64,000 bases of DNA, taken from NCBI RefSeq assembly GCF_900187375.1, contig NZ_FYEW01000001.1:2356001-2420000 (forward strand), written 5' to 3'. Positions 18,051 to 27,343 of the stretch are shown in pieces. Numbering within the stretch: position 1 is the first letter of the stretch; each line of letters starts with the position of its first letter. Both the position numbers and the translations under genes were made by a program. Origin of the DNA: Hymenobacter gelipurpurascens. Its GTDB lineage: Bacteria; Bacteroidota; Bacteroidia; Cytophagales; Hymenobacteraceae. The notes below the pieces were generated by a model. The model searched no databases. It saw nothing but the letters and a program-made list of their open reading frames with translations, and was not told the origin of the DNA.

Positions 18051-19598
18051 TTAGGACGACGGAACAACCAACAATATGCGCTGCAGCCGGGCGGGTACAT
18101 ACGGCCCGAAAGGATGCCGCAGAAACATAAGCCAAGTAAATCCGGCCAGCAGAACACCGGCCAAGCACCCCAGCAGGCCAAATACCAGCACTGTGTTGGG
18201 AAGCACTACCTGCATCCATTTTACGAACATATACACTACTCCTCCCGCAACACTGATCCCCGCGGCCGGTACTAATATGGATGACCAAGAATCATGCAGC
18301 GGAATGGCTAGGTATTTTTTCAGCAAGTAGGGAGTATACCAACTGGAGGTAAGCGAAGAAGCAATCAGAGTGCCCACCAACACCCCCGGCAGACCGATCT
18401 GCTGGCCCAGAAACACCGACAGGGCAATGTTGAGGCCTGCCTCGAAGAGGCTCATCAGGCTCAGCTGACGACTGTTGCCCTTAGCATATAAAAAGAAGGA
18501 CATGGAGCGTACGATGGTCTGCTGCACCATCAGAACTAGGGCCAGACTCAGCACCAGATTACTGGCAAAAAAGCTGGGACCCACCCAGAGCGTAATAAAC
18601 CACTGGTTAAAGCATAGAATCAGCCAGAAAGCTAGCGTACCAAGCGTACTGGTTAACAGTAGTACGCGGCGGTACTGCTCCCGGGCGCGGTCGCTTGACT
18701 CATGGGTCACAATCTCCATCACAGCGGGGGTGGCATTTTCTGTCACCCGGCTCAGCAAGCTCAATCCTACTTCCGGAATGCGCACTGTAATGGAAAATAT
18801 GGTTACTGCCGCTAGTGAAACTACTTTACCAATAACCAGCCGGTCAGTATTTAAAATAATTTGGGTAGCCAACCCATGCAAAAACATAAATCGACCATTG
18901 CTAAATAACAATTTTAGCAATGGCTTGTCAAAGTGAATTCGAGCTATTTTCAGCTTAGGATAATAACGACGTAGTAAAATAACTTGCACCAGCAGAGTGG
19001 TAAAAACCTGAAATATATTAGAATATACGAACGCCCAGAGCCCAACCCCTTGCGAAAGTAAGACAATAGAAAGGATCGTTCCGGAAATGTTGACGATAAA
19101 CGAAGTAGTGCCGATGAGAGTCTGACGATGATGCGCGTAGAATATTCCGCCTAGCCCGCGTTGCAAAAACTGCGCGCCCATAACTACGCTTAAAGTAAAC
19201 ACAATCGGTACGGCAACCTCGGCCAAATCTGCTCGTAAATGGTACATGCCCGGAACAAAGGGAGCGCAGAAAAAGCCAATAAGAGAGACAAGAAGGCCTA
19301 ACGCCAAGAAAGCATAAACTCCCGTACTCATAATTCGATTGATCATGAGCTGATTATGCTCATCATCTCCGCGGTGAAGCGCAAACTGCTGGATTACAGC
19401 TGGGCCAAATCCGAAGTCGAATAATGCCAAATATCCAATCACCTGGAAAAAAAGAATGGATAGCCCATACTCTTCTTTATCTAGGTATCGCACCATCAAG
19501 GGTGTACTAACAATAGATACAAGCATACCAATAATGGTAAATGCCTGAGAGGATACGGTACCTAGAAGTGCCGATCGGCTACGCGAAACAAAGGACAT
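18051..19598 (-). CDS. wzx: Wzx-type oligosaccharide flippase
   Basis: A 515-residue protein of the MOP superfamily, predicted to flip undecaprenyl-pyrophosphate-linked repeat units across the inner membrane. About 13-14 hydrophobic spans are visible. The N-terminus has the family pattern AFTIIGMLVSIVSTPLMVRY followed by LDKEEYGL and LALFDFGFGPAV, the typical G-l-f-d-l-G block of polysaccharide biosynthesis proteins. It sits amid glycosyltransferases. A separate ABC exporter also exists in the cluster (28457-30220). The AT-rich 180 bases upstream carry a TAnnTTTG box. Confidence 0.9.
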   Translation of the reverse strand: MSFVSRSRSALLGTVSSQAFTIIGMLVSIVSTPLMVRYLDKEEYGLSILFFQVIGYLALFDFGFGPAVIQQFALHRGDDEHNQLMINRIMSTGVYAFLALGLLVSLIGFFCAPFVPGMYHLRADLAEVAVPIVFTLSVVMGAQFLQRGLGGIFYAHHRQTLIGTTSFIVNISGTILSIVLLSQGVGLWAFVYSNIFQVFTTLLVQVILLRRYYPKLKIARIHFDKPLLKLLFSNGRFMFLHGLATQIILNTDRLVIGKVVSLAAVTIFSITVRIPEVGLSLLSRVTENATPAVMEIVTHESSDRAREQYRRVLLLTSTLGTLAFWLILCFNQWFITLWVGPSFFASNLVLSLALVLMVQQTIVRSMSFFLYAKGNSRQLSLMSLFEAGLNIALSVFLGQQIGLPGVLVGTLIASSLTSSWYTPYLLKKYLAIPLHDSWSSILVPAAGISVAGGVVYMFVKWMQVVLPNTVLVFGLLGCLAGVLLAGFTWLMFLRHPFGPYVPARLQRILLVVPSS

Positions 19599-19646
19599 AC
19601 GACTTTTGACAAATTGTTAAATTATATAAATAAACTTATAAGTATT

Positions 19647-19654
19647 CAAATTTA
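19647..19654 (-). promoter_or_regulatory. -7 promoter element upstream of wzx
   Basis: The minus strand at 19654-19647 reads TAAATTTG, matching TAnnTTTG. It lies 49 bases upstream of the wzx ATG in a 181-base, very AT-rich spacer. AT-richness makes chance matches more likely, and no -33 box is evident. Confidence 0.35.
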
Positions 19655-19779
19655 GGTACTATAATTCGATTAAAAACACCTTTTTATTAGTTATATTAAT
19701 TAAAAATCTGCAGATAATTATTTTAAATCAACAAATTTATACTTTAATATAGTATCGTATAAATTGTGCTTAACAATTA

Positions 19780-20784
19780 TTACTTTAACCTCCTCAAAGA
19801 TTGCATCCACATTTTGGCTCGCTTACGAACTGATATTGGTCCGTAAGAAGCAAAAGGGCTTTTATAATAGGTCCGCACACTGCCAAAATTAGGCTGTGTA
19901 TAAGCATAGCACACTTCAAACCATCGTTCTCCTAGTCCACGCTTGAGGGCCAGCATATCGAACAGTGGAACCTGCTCATTGTGCTGCAAAAGCTTTTGAA
20001 ACCAAGTAGATATTTCTTCTAAACGGATATCATGCAATGGCCGGCCCAGCATAGCAGTCAGATTATATATCTGTAGTTCTCTTTCTGAGAATTTTAAGTT
20101 CCACTCGCGAAGTATTCCTTCTCGTACCACATCCGAGACTTCAGCTCGTTCCCGTAAAATATTTTTTTTATGGGCATTTAGGGGAACCCTATATTGTATC
20201 AATGCTTCTTGTATGGTAGCAATTTGCAGTTGCCGAATGTAGCGGGCGCAAAAGTCATAGTCTTCTGTTTGTCGCAGGGTAGCATCGTAACGCATACCTT
20301 GTTGCAAGAATAGACTAGTGCGCATCATCGAGGATGGATTACCCGTTGGCAGGGTAAACAAGGTCAGCACTTGTGCATCAGCGGGATGTGCCGGGTAGCG
20401 GTTTAAGTACGTGCTGGCCTCGAAGTTTTGCATAAAGCTTCCCACTACATTGATTTCCGGGTGCTGATCTAAGTAGGCTACCTGCCGGGCTAGGCGTTCC
20501 GGATGGCAAATGTCGTCCCCATCCATCTTGGCAATGTACTCCCCGCGCACGTAGGCCAGAGCGGTATTATCGGTGCCAGCTCTCCCCATGTTATGCGGGT
20601 TAAGCAGTAGCCGAATTCGAGGATCGGTGAACGAGCGGATTTGGGCCACGGTGTCGTCCGCAGAGCAATCATCCAGGATTAGCAGCTCGAAATCTTCAAA
20701 AGTCTGGCTGAGCAAACTTTCAACAGTGGCTTTTATATAGGCTGATACGTTATAAACGGGCAGCACTACGGAAACTTTGCACAT
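19780..20784 (-). CDS. Glycosyltransferase family 2 (GT-A)
   Basis: A 334-residue inverting transferase. The N-terminus MCKVSVVLPVYNVSAYI is the standard GT2 opening. LLILDDCSADDTVAQI near residue 34 binds the nucleotide, and AKMDGDDICHPERL near 86 supplies the D-x-D-like metal site. ARYIRQLQ follows the TEDYDF motif near residue 165, where an acidic residue serves as catalytic base in this family. There are no membrane spans. It is separated from wzx by a 180-base AT-rich spacer and from the next GT2 by 14 bases. Confidence 0.92.
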   Translation of the reverse strand: MCKVSVVLPVYNVSAYIKATVESLLSQTFEDFELLILDDCSADDTVAQIRSFTDPRIRLLLNPHNMGRAGTDNTALAYVRGEYIAKMDGDDICHPERLARQVAYLDQHPEINVVGSFMQNFEASTYLNRYPAHPADAQVLTLFTLPTGNPSSMMRTSLFLQQGMRYDATLRQTEDYDFCARYIRQLQIATIQEALIQYRVPLNAHKKNILRERAEVSDVVREGILREWNLKFSERELQIYNLTAMLGRPLHDIRLEEISTWFQKLLQHNEQVPLFDMLALKRGLGERWFEVCYAYTQPNFGSVRTYYKSPFASYGPISVRKRAKMWMQSLRRLK

Positions 20785-20798
20785 ACGCGTTCGGCAGG

Positions 20799-21815
20799 TT
20801 ACTTCGATTTATGGGCTATCCAGGAAGCAGGGTTCAGCCGATAGTAGTACACAAAATTCTGCAATCGTTTCGACATCTGCCAGCCGACTACCTTATCCAG
20901 CAGGTGAAACATCGGAGTGCTAGGAGGCGGAGCTGTACTTCCTCCCAGTGCTCGCACCCGGGCGGCAGCTAGTTGCCGGGCTTCCGCATAGTGGGGGTAA
21001 TACTCATAGATAAAGCGCTGGTAATTGTTGGCGCAAGCCCGCCGGGTACGCGGCGTATCCTGATAAGCCAACAGCGCTGTTTCGTAAGCTTGGCATACTG
21101 CCAGATGGGATAAGGTGGCCTTTTCGCTCCGTATGCTACTCAATGAGTCGGATATACCTTTGCGGTAGAAAGACTTTGCTTCTTGGCAAAAGATGATTTC
21201 ATGAGCCTGTAATAGTACCCGGCTGAAAAATTCTCCGTCGTCGTGCAGGGAAATACGCTCATCCCAAGGGCCGGCAGCGGCAATTAATGTGCGGTGCGTT
21301 AGCCAAGCGGAGGGCTGCATCCAGACTCCGTTCTCCCACGCGTCGAGAAGCCACTCTACTGGATCTGTGTAGTCGCGCCAGAGCACAGTGGGCCGCAAGT
21401 CTTGCTCGTTAGGCTCGTGGTAGAACATAGCCCAAGCTGAGGAGGAAATCTTCACCCCTGACTTTTGGCGCAAGCATTCCATCTGCGCCTGAATTTTGTT
21501 GGGGTGCAGCAGGTCGTCGGCATCCAGATACTGGATGTATTCGCCGGTAGCAGCGGCAAAGGCCTGGTTGCGGGACGCACTGGCCCCAGCATTTGGCTGG
21601 GCAATTACTTGTACTGTCGGACTGGCGTAACGGCGCGCCTTAGCCAGGGTGTCATCCTTTGAGCCGTCATCTACTATGATTAATTCCAAATTAGGCCAGG
21701 TTTGGGCCAGAACCGAATCTAGGGTTTTCTCAATGTAGGCCGCAGCATTGTAGGCCGGAATCAGGACGGAAACCTTGGCCGCTGCCGGTTCCTCGCGAAG
21801 TATTTCTCTTTGCAT
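20799..21815 (-). CDS. Glycosyltransferase family 2 (GT-A)
   Basis: A 338-residue inverting transferase. After an acidic 14-residue leader the GT2 core begins KVSVLIPAYNAAAYIEKTL. LIIVDDGSKDDTL near residue 49 and QYLDADDLLHPNKI near 95 are the donor and metal motifs. A DDGEFFSR block near residue 190 is the likely catalytic-base region. Its start codon directly abuts the stop codon of the GT61 gene upstream (21816), consistent with coupled translation. Specificity is unknown. Confidence 0.92.
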   Translation of the reverse strand: MQREILREEPAAAKVSVLIPAYNAAAYIEKTLDSVLAQTWPNLELIIVDDGSKDDTLAKARRYASPTVQVIAQPNAGASASRNQAFAAATGEYIQYLDADDLLHPNKIQAQMECLRQKSGVKISSSAWAMFYHEPNEQDLRPTVLWRDYTDPVEWLLDAWENGVWMQPSAWLTHRTLIAAAGPWDERISLHDDGEFFSRVLLQAHEIIFCQEAKSFYRKGISDSLSSIRSEKATLSHLAVCQAYETALLAYQDTPRTRRACANNYQRFIYEYYPHYAEARQLAAARVRALGGSTAPPPSTPMFHLLDKVVGWQMSKRLQNFVYYYRLNPASWIAHKSK

Positions 21816-22718
21816 TTAAACTGAGTGCTGAGCCAGAACAGCCCGAAGGGCATCCACATCTACCCAAATGTCGGCGTCTTGCACTTGCTGCTGCTCATCT
21901 GCGGCCGTGCAATACAACAGGTGGTAAGTATACTGCAGCGTGCCAGCCAGTTGCTGAAAAAAGTAATTTTCTCCGTTGTCAAATTTTCGAAACTCGACCA
22001 CAGTCGCCCCTTCCTGCAAAAACACCATGTTAGACAAGCCCGCACCATGAAGGCCTACCAGCATCTGCACATTGGAACACAGCTGCACCTGCTCTGCAAA
22101 GGTATAGTCTTCAAAACAAAGAATAGTAAAGCCGAAAGCGGCCAGTACTTGCTCTACTTCTGCCTCGTTAAGGACCTTGCGGCGGGAAGCTTTACGCCGA
22201 CTAATGTACAAGCGCGGCGCCACTGTGGGGGCTACCGTAGCGGTAGCTGCCAGCACGGTGGTTTTCAACTCCTGTAGTGCCGACAACGAATAATTCCCCA
22301 TAGTTTCCACCGAGTACGGCAGGATACCTTGCGGAACGTAATAAACCGTATCGGGCAGTAGCCGCTCTACCCGCTCTACTCCTAGTATTCGTAGAGTATC
22401 CGCGTAAAAAACTTCGGTATAAGAAGCAGGTAGCAGCAAGGTAAAATTCAAAGCTGCACGCTTGGCTTCTAAAAGCTTAGGTATGCTCTCCAGCAGCCAG
22501 TGGTAGTAGCCCCGATAGGAGCTATGGACGGTGAGGTATACCGGACCTTTAGGCAATCTGACCTTCCGATTGATGAACCACAGCTTAATAAGACCTCGCC
22601 AGTTATGGAGCTTTACTCGTCCTTGCTTAGTCCGGATGACAGATTCTGGTACTAATTGGAAAAACGAGAACACCGCTCCGTCCGCCAGCAGGTAATAGCT
22701 TTTTAGCCGTTTAATCAT
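21816..22718 (-). CDS. Glycosyltransferase family 61 (DUF563-like)
   Basis: A 300-residue protein with family-61 landmarks: YRGYYHWLLESIPKLLEA near residue 68, LYISRRKASRRKVLNE near 170 and GLHGAGLSNMVFLQEGATVV near 217. Known GT61 enzymes include plant xylosyl- and arabinosyltransferases and bacterial capsule transferases. With ugd-uxs (UDP-xylose synthesis) in the same cluster, a xylosyltransferase is an attractive but unproven guess. The first 20 residues could be a weak amphipathic anchor. Its stop codon abuts the next start. Confidence 0.85.
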   Translation of the reverse strand: MIKRLKSYYLLADGAVFSFFQLVPESVIRTKQGRVKLHNWRGLIKLWFINRKVRLPKGPVYLTVHSSYRGYYHWLLESIPKLLEAKRAALNFTLLLPASYTEVFYADTLRILGVERVERLLPDTVYYVPQGILPYSVETMGNYSLSALQELKTTVLAATATVAPTVAPRLYISRRKASRRKVLNEAEVEQVLAAFGFTILCFEDYTFAEQVQLCSNVQMLVGLHGAGLSNMVFLQEGATVVEFRKFDNGENYFFQQLAGTLQYTYHLLYCTAADEQQQVQDADIWVDVDALRAVLAQHSV

Positions 22719-22864
22719 GGGAGCTCACCTTGTAAATTATTAGGGGCATTGGGTATGGGGCGAGAGTATCCCCATACAGAACTACCTCTTATTTGGTTGT
22801 CACTCCTCCCTGCCCCTCATGGTCACCAGGCCACCAGGCCACCATTAGCCTGAATTAAGGGCTG

Positions 22865-23842
22865 CTAAGCCGTCTTTCTGTTACGGCCCAGCAGCCGTTC
22901 TTTCAGCCAGTAGGCGCTATCGTACCAGATACGCAAGGGCTTGTCGCCATGCACTAGGTATCGGAAATGATTAACAATGCCCGCGCCTAAGTTTTCGTAC
23001 AGCAGATTATAGCGCGCCTGCTCCTCATACAGGTATGCCTTCTGCCGGGCCAGCACAGGCCGCAGTACCGGACCCATACCTGCGCCCGACTGCACTACAC
23101 CCTCCATCAGCAGAATTAGCGCTTGGCGGGCCTGAATCTTGTACTTCCACATCTTATAACGGTTACCCGTCATATTGTTGCCGTGTGTACGCACATAGAA
23201 CTCGGTTCCCTCCCGATTATCGTACACAAATTTCTGATTCTGCAGCACAGCCCGGTACCAGAAGTGCCAGTCTTCCAGGGAAAACAGCGTTTTGTCAAAG
23301 GGGCCGGCGGCTACGGCCATGCTGCGCCTGAACAGTGGACTCCCCACTAGGAAGATATTGTCCAGAGCCATATGCATGGCTAGGTTTACTCCCTGAGCCG
23401 ATATGGGTGGCATAGTCAGGTGAAACTGCCGGAAGTTTCGCGGTACGGTGAGGTCGTCGGAGTGGGTATAGATGTATGTATCAGCGTACACCAAAGCAAC
23501 GTCTGGCTGCTGCTCCAGTAGGCCCACCTGAATTTCCAGTTTGCGCTTGCTGATATAATCATCCGCGTCCAGCAACTGTATATAGGCACCCTGCGCAAGC
23601 GAAATTCCAGTATTGCGCGCGGCCGACAGTCCCTGATTTTGCTGGTAATGATATTTTATCCGGTTGTCCTGCGCCGTGTAACGAGCTACTACTTCCGCCG
23701 TATTATCCTTCGACCCATCATCAACTACAATGATTTCCCAGTGCGGATAGGTCTGCGCCTTGATGCTGTTAATAGCGTCGGAAATATAGGCGCTATAGTT
23801 GTAGCTGGGAATAACGACGCTTACCAGGTTAGCATTTATCAT
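22865..23842 (-). CDS. Glycosyltransferase family 2 (GT-A)
   Basis: A 325-residue enzyme. The frame opens at 23881, but the ATG at 23842 gives MINANLVSVVIPSYNYSAYI, the expected GT2 start. IIVVDDGSKDNTAEV near residue 38 and QLLDADDYISKRKL near 87 are the donor and metal motifs. SLEDWHFWYR near residue 180 is the usual acidic catalytic-base block. A 146-base gap follows downstream, holding a GTATGGGG/CCCCATAC hairpin (22753-22777) without a T-run. Confidence 0.9.
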   Translation of the reverse strand: MINANLVSVVIPSYNYSAYISDAINSIKAQTYPHWEIIVVDDGSKDNTAEVVARYTAQDNRIKYHYQQNQGLSAARNTGISLAQGAYIQLLDADDYISKRKLEIQVGLLEQQPDVALVYADTYIYTHSDDLTVPRNFRQFHLTMPPISAQGVNLAMHMALDNIFLVGSPLFRRSMAVAAGPFDKTLFSLEDWHFWYRAVLQNQKFVYDNREGTEFYVRTHGNNMTGNRYKMWKYKIQARQALILLMEGVVQSGAGMGPVLRPVLARQKAYLYEEQARYNLLYENLGAGIVNHFRYLVHGDKPLRIWYDSAYWLKERLLGRNRKTA

Positions 23843-23911
23843 GGCAGTCAAAACAGGACAATGAGTAGTATGTAGGGGCATCGCACCCTACCGGCAGATT
23901 CTGTCTCCCCG

Positions 23912-24856
23912 CTAATTTTGCGAGGTATTGGCTTGCTGGAGCCGGCGTTCCAGATACACCGCTAAGCGCTGGCGGTCATAAAACAATCCTTTCGCCCTGT
24001 AGAGCAACGGCTCCCAGCGCTGGCCTTGGCTGAGAAGATACCGAGCGTACCCTTTGTATTGCATAGCCAGATATATATCTGCGTGCTTCTTGTCCTTAGG
24101 CCTGAAGACGTGTTCCTGAAACATTTTGGCCTCAAAAATCCGGCGCTTAAACTTATCCGCCGACTGCGCCATGATATTGCCAAGCCCAGTATGGTGAATG
24201 CGGTAGCGTGACATTACCCGGGGTAGGTAAATAGCCGGGCCGTATTTGGTGCTGAGCAGTTGCAACGTATAATCTCCGCTGTACACTCCCTCAAACCAGT
24301 CAGGCAAGGGTAAGGGTAGGCTGGCTGTCCGGAAGAGCATAGAGGCTGTCGGAACAAACCAGCCATACCGGGCAAAATCCAGTTGGCTGTAAGTCTTAGG
24401 GGCCGAGCCGGCGGGGGGCAAGATATGGGGGAACTCTTCGCCGAAAGTCCATTCGATACTTCCATCGGTGCTGTTGAAGGTATCTGCGTCATGGAAGCTC
24501 ATTCCACAGTCCGGGCGAGCCTCCAAAGCCTCTACTTGTAGGAGCAGCTTTTGGGGGTCAGTCCAGTAATCATCCCCTTCCAGCGCGGCAATGTACTTAC
24601 CGGTACAGGCCGCCATGCAGGCCCGGGTGTTAGCACCCGGGCCCAGGTTCTTTTCATGGAATAGCGGCTTGATGTTGTCCGGAAAGCGCCGGGCATAATC
24701 GGCGACAATCTCCCGCGTGTTGTCACTCGAGACATCGTCGCCGATGATCATCTCAATTTCCAGTTCCGGGCACCGTTGCTCCAGCACCCCCTCAATGGTT
24801 TGAGCGATGTAGGGACCGTGATTATAGGTGATAGTGCAAACACTAACTTTTATCAT
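23912..24856 (-). CDS. Glycosyltransferase family 2 (GT-A)
   Basis: A 314-residue enzyme. The ATG at 24856 gives MIKVSVCTITYNHGPYIAQT; the longer frame from 24880 only adds residues inside the upstream gene. IGDDVSSDNTREI near residue 38 and AALEGDDYWTDPQKL near 85 are the nucleotide and metal sites. The YNH...EGDDYW combination is typical of Bacteroidota GT2 proteins. It overlaps the 3' end of the GNAT gene by 14 bases, so it belongs to the vioA-like/WbqC transcript. Confidence 0.9.
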   Translation of the reverse strand: MIKVSVCTITYNHGPYIAQTIEGVLEQRCPELEIEMIIGDDVSSDNTREIVADYARRFPDNIKPLFHEKNLGPGANTRACMAACTGKYIAALEGDDYWTDPQKLLLQVEALEARPDCGMSFHDADTFNSTDGSIEWTFGEEFPHILPPAGSAPKTYSQLDFARYGWFVPTASMLFRTASLPLPLPDWFEGVYSGDYTLQLLSTKYGPAIYLPRVMSRYRIHHTGLGNIMAQSADKFKRRIFEAKMFQEHVFRPKDKKHADIYLAMQYKGYARYLLSQGQRWEPLLYRAKGLFYDRQRLAVYLERRLQQANTSQN

Positions 24857-25412
24857 CCTGCCAGTAGTTATTTTGCTCAATCAGCGCAAAGTAGTCTTCC
24901 CGGGTAAGCCCCACTTCAATCCGGTCCCAGTAGCGGTTGTTGCGGAAGTACCAGTTACGCCGACGGCCCTCTTCCTTCCAGCCGCACTTGCGGGTAATCA
25001 TATTGTAGGCAACCTGGTTGTACTCAATTACAGTACCATCAAGCCGGGCTAAGTGCAGTTCTTCAAAGGCATAACGGGCAATAGCCATAAAGATGTCGAC
25101 GCCGTAGCCCTTGCCCCGAATGTCCTTGTCGCCGAGCTGCAGGCCGGTAAAAGCATGGTTATTTTTCCAGTCAATATCCACCAGGTTCACGGTCCCGATC
25201 AGCCCCAGATCTTCCGTTTCCACGGCAAACCGCTGGTTAAGGTGGTCATTCTTGATGCCATCAAACCACTTTTTCTGGTAGTCAAATGAGCTTGGGAAGT
25301 GCCACCCGCCCAGCGTGTGCCAGATTTCCGGGTCGTTAGCCCACTTATGCAGCTGCGGCAGATCGGCCTCTTCAACGGCCCGGATGATAACTTTACGTCC
25401 CAGGATGTTCAT
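24843..25412 (-). CDS. GNAT acetyltransferase, RimJ/RimL-like, probably acting on a sugar amine
   Basis: A 189-residue single GNAT domain. Features are RKVIIRAVEEADLPQLHKWAN at the N-terminus, LIGTVNLVDIDWKNNHAF near residue 70, the acetyl-CoA loop DKDIRGKGYGVD near 95 and YNQVAYNMITRKCGWKEEGR near 128. The layout resembles PseH-like and RimJ-like acetyltransferases. The position after a VioA-like transaminase, a WbqC-family protein and a PLP protein makes acylation of a 4-amino-4,6-dideoxyhexose the likeliest role; this is inference. It overlaps the following GT2 gene. Confidence 0.85.
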   Translation of the reverse strand: MNILGRKVIIRAVEEADLPQLHKWANDPEIWHTLGGWHFPSSFDYQKKWFDGIKNDHLNQRFAVETEDLGLIGTVNLVDIDWKNNHAFTGLQLGDKDIRGKGYGVDIFMAIARYAFEELHLARLDGTVIEYNQVAYNMITRKCGWKEEGRRRNWYFRNNRYWDRIEVGLTREDYFALIEQNNYWQDDKS

Positions 25413-25477
25413 AGTAGTAGGTTGGTTGGAAAAAGTAAACCCGGTGGCCTTCTAGCAACCGGCACAATGGTATATTT

Positions 25478-26482
25478 TCAGCTTTCGCCCTGCAGCAATC
25501 TAAGCACTTGCTCCGCAACGCGGCTCAGCTCAGCCGGACCGGACCGGTGGTCGAGAGGCAAGGCCAGTACACCGTCCACAAAGGTTTTTTCTCGGACGAA
25601 TGCCCCGGGGCGCTGGCGCATTTCCGGCCACAGCCAGGGCACAAAGATCTGGTGTTCAAAAAGCTGACTTCGATCTGCCACGGGCCGGGTTAGCCGGAGT
25701 GGGTAGCAAAACGGAATGCTGCCCGCCTCCAGCGGCAGCCACTCGCGGGCCACGCCGCTTTGCAGCACAGGTGCCAGCAACTGCCGGTACAAAGCATAGT
25801 TGGCTTGCCGCTTTCGGGCAATACTGGCGTAATCCAACCACGAAAGCCAGCTCTGACTTACCGCCGACATTCCCTGGGGGGCATAGCTAAGCTGCTCTTC
25901 GTACTGGCTGTAGGCGGCGTAGGCGGCGGCCTGGTGGCCTGCCTGCCGTTCCACAAGGTGCGTTAGGCTAATGGCTTGGTTTGAGGGCAGCGTAACAGGG
26001 GGCATTGGCGCCGGAGCGTACAGATACGCCCCATCTGGAACGCCAAAAAACTTGCGGGCGGAGTTAAAGCCCCACACCCCCGGGGCAGGCTCCTCAAAAA
26101 AAGCCTGGGTTAAATCCAGTAGCAACCGGGCCCCATAGCGCCGCGCTAACGTTGCGGTGTAGGTGGTTTTTAAGCCGAAATAGTTTACGTAGAGAATATA
26201 TTCACCGTCGGATAGCTCCACCGGGGCCTCCAATTCTAACTCTTCCGTAAGGGCATAGAAGCTATAGGGTACTTGCGCCTGTTCCAGAGCTTGCAGCACC
26301 GAGTCGCAGATGTAAAATGGTACCCACACCCTAGAAGGCCGCAACTGGCCGGCCAGTACGGCCAAGCAGGCTCGTCCGCTGGCCAGAGCAGCCCAAGCCC
26401 GCGCGTGGGGGCTGACCGGGCCAATGGGCAGCTCTATCTCAAAAAAGCCTCCAATGGATGCCGCAGCAGTTGGGTTACTCAT
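25478..26482 (-). CDS. PLP-dependent aminotransferase-like protein (DegT-like fold)
   Basis: A 334-residue protein with a degenerate fold-type I pattern. LASGRACLAVLA near residue 33 is the phosphate-binding turn and RVWVPFYICDSVLQAL near 50 the second strand. LLLDLTQAFFE near 125 holds the Asp that pairs with the PLP ring nitrogen. NSARKFFGVPDGAYLY near 142 carries the likely Schiff-base Lys. It is shorter and more divergent than classical sugar transaminases and I could not place it in a named subgroup. It lies 13 bases downstream of the WbqC gene and 65 upstream of the GNAT, so it probably helps build an unusual sugar or its acyl group. Confidence 0.65.
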   Translation of the reverse strand: MSNPTAAASIGGFFEIELPIGPVSPHARAWAALASGRACLAVLAGQLRPSRVWVPFYICDSVLQALEQAQVPYSFYALTEELELEAPVELSDGEYILYVNYFGLKTTYTATLARRYGARLLLDLTQAFFEEPAPGVWGFNSARKFFGVPDGAYLYAPAPMPPVTLPSNQAISLTHLVERQAGHQAAAYAAYSQYEEQLSYAPQGMSAVSQSWLSWLDYASIARKRQANYALYRQLLAPVLQSGVAREWLPLEAGSIPFCYPLRLTRPVADRSQLFEHQIFVPWLWPEMRQRPGAFVREKTFVDGVLALPLDHRSGPAELSRVAEQVLRLLQGES

Positions 26483-26495
26483 TTCAGCTAGGTTG

Positions 26496-27242
26496 TTACT
26501 GCGTGAGATGATATCTACGCAACAACTCCGCCGTCTCAGCTACCGAGTTGTTCATCAGAATGTCTATTATGGAAAGGCCAGGCACAAACTCGCCCTTACC
26601 AAGCTGCCGGTAAGGGTGCAGCTCCGGCTGCAGAAAATGCAGCCGCATGCCGTGCGCCGCAAAAGTTTCGTGGTCGTATAGCTCCCGGCCGCCCTGGGCA
26701 TTTACGTAGTTGGTGGCCTCCTCCCGTCGGCAGATATCAAGTACCCTCTCTTGGCTTCGCAAGTGCTGATTATTGTAGCAGGCGGAAGTTGGAATCAGTT
26801 CAACTGGTAGATGCAGATAGGCAATAATCTCCGTAAGGCTTACCCGTACCAGGTCAGCCACGGTATGTGCCTGAGGATAATGGAGAACCCGCTCAATCAG
26901 ATCGTAAGCCAGCTCGAAATGCGGGGCCCGGCGGTAGCTCTGGGCAATAGTCTGCAGCAGCTTGACCCGCCAGGGAGTTTTGGTATTCAAGACAATGTCA
27001 CGGATCAGCCGATTAGGGCTCGGCGCATCCAATGGAATGGTAAAGAGGAAAGGCTGACCGTTAACCAGCAACCGGTTACGATTAATCCACCCGCCTTTAA
27101 TAAACTGCACATCGTCGTAGACCACAAACCGGTCAGCCGCTGCTATCAACTGAAAATAACCCAGGTAAGGAAAAATATACGGCTGCATAATAGCAACTGT
27201 ACGCCGGGGTGCAGTTTCTTGTGTGGTTGGAAGAGTGGACAT
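26496..27242 (-). CDS. WbqC family protein
   Basis: A 248-residue protein. TVAIMQPYIFPYLGYFQLI, VVYDDVQFIKGGWINRNR and FTIPLDAPSPNRLIRDI are the hallmark blocks of the WbqC family, named after an O-antigen cluster gene. To my knowledge its biochemical role is not firmly established; members cluster with amino-sugar genes. The first 14 residues are a poorly conserved leader. It sits between the VioA-like transaminase and the DegT-like protein. Confidence 0.9.
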   Translation of the reverse strand: MSTLPTTQETAPRRTVAIMQPYIFPYLGYFQLIAAADRFVVYDDVQFIKGGWINRNRLLVNGQPFLFTIPLDAPSPNRLIRDIVLNTKTPWRVKLLQTIAQSYRRAPHFELAYDLIERVLHYPQAHTVADLVRVSLTEIIAYLHLPVELIPTSACYNNQHLRSQERVLDICRREEATNYVNAQGGRELYDHETFAAHGMRLHFLQPELHPYRQLGKGEFVPGLSIIDILMNNSVAETAELLRRYHLTQ

Positions 27243-27343
27243 AAGAAGTGAGGAAGAACAGATTATTGGCGCAAACTGGCAACTCTATATCGTTCCGGGC
27301 ACGCGTAAATGGCAGCTCTTGGCTGCGTCAGCAAAGCGAAGGC

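Noticed and set aside
22753..22777. Hairpin GTATGGGG/CCCCATAC as a terminator
   Set aside because: No T-run follows in either direction and the loop is 9 bases; evidence is too weak for a terminator call.
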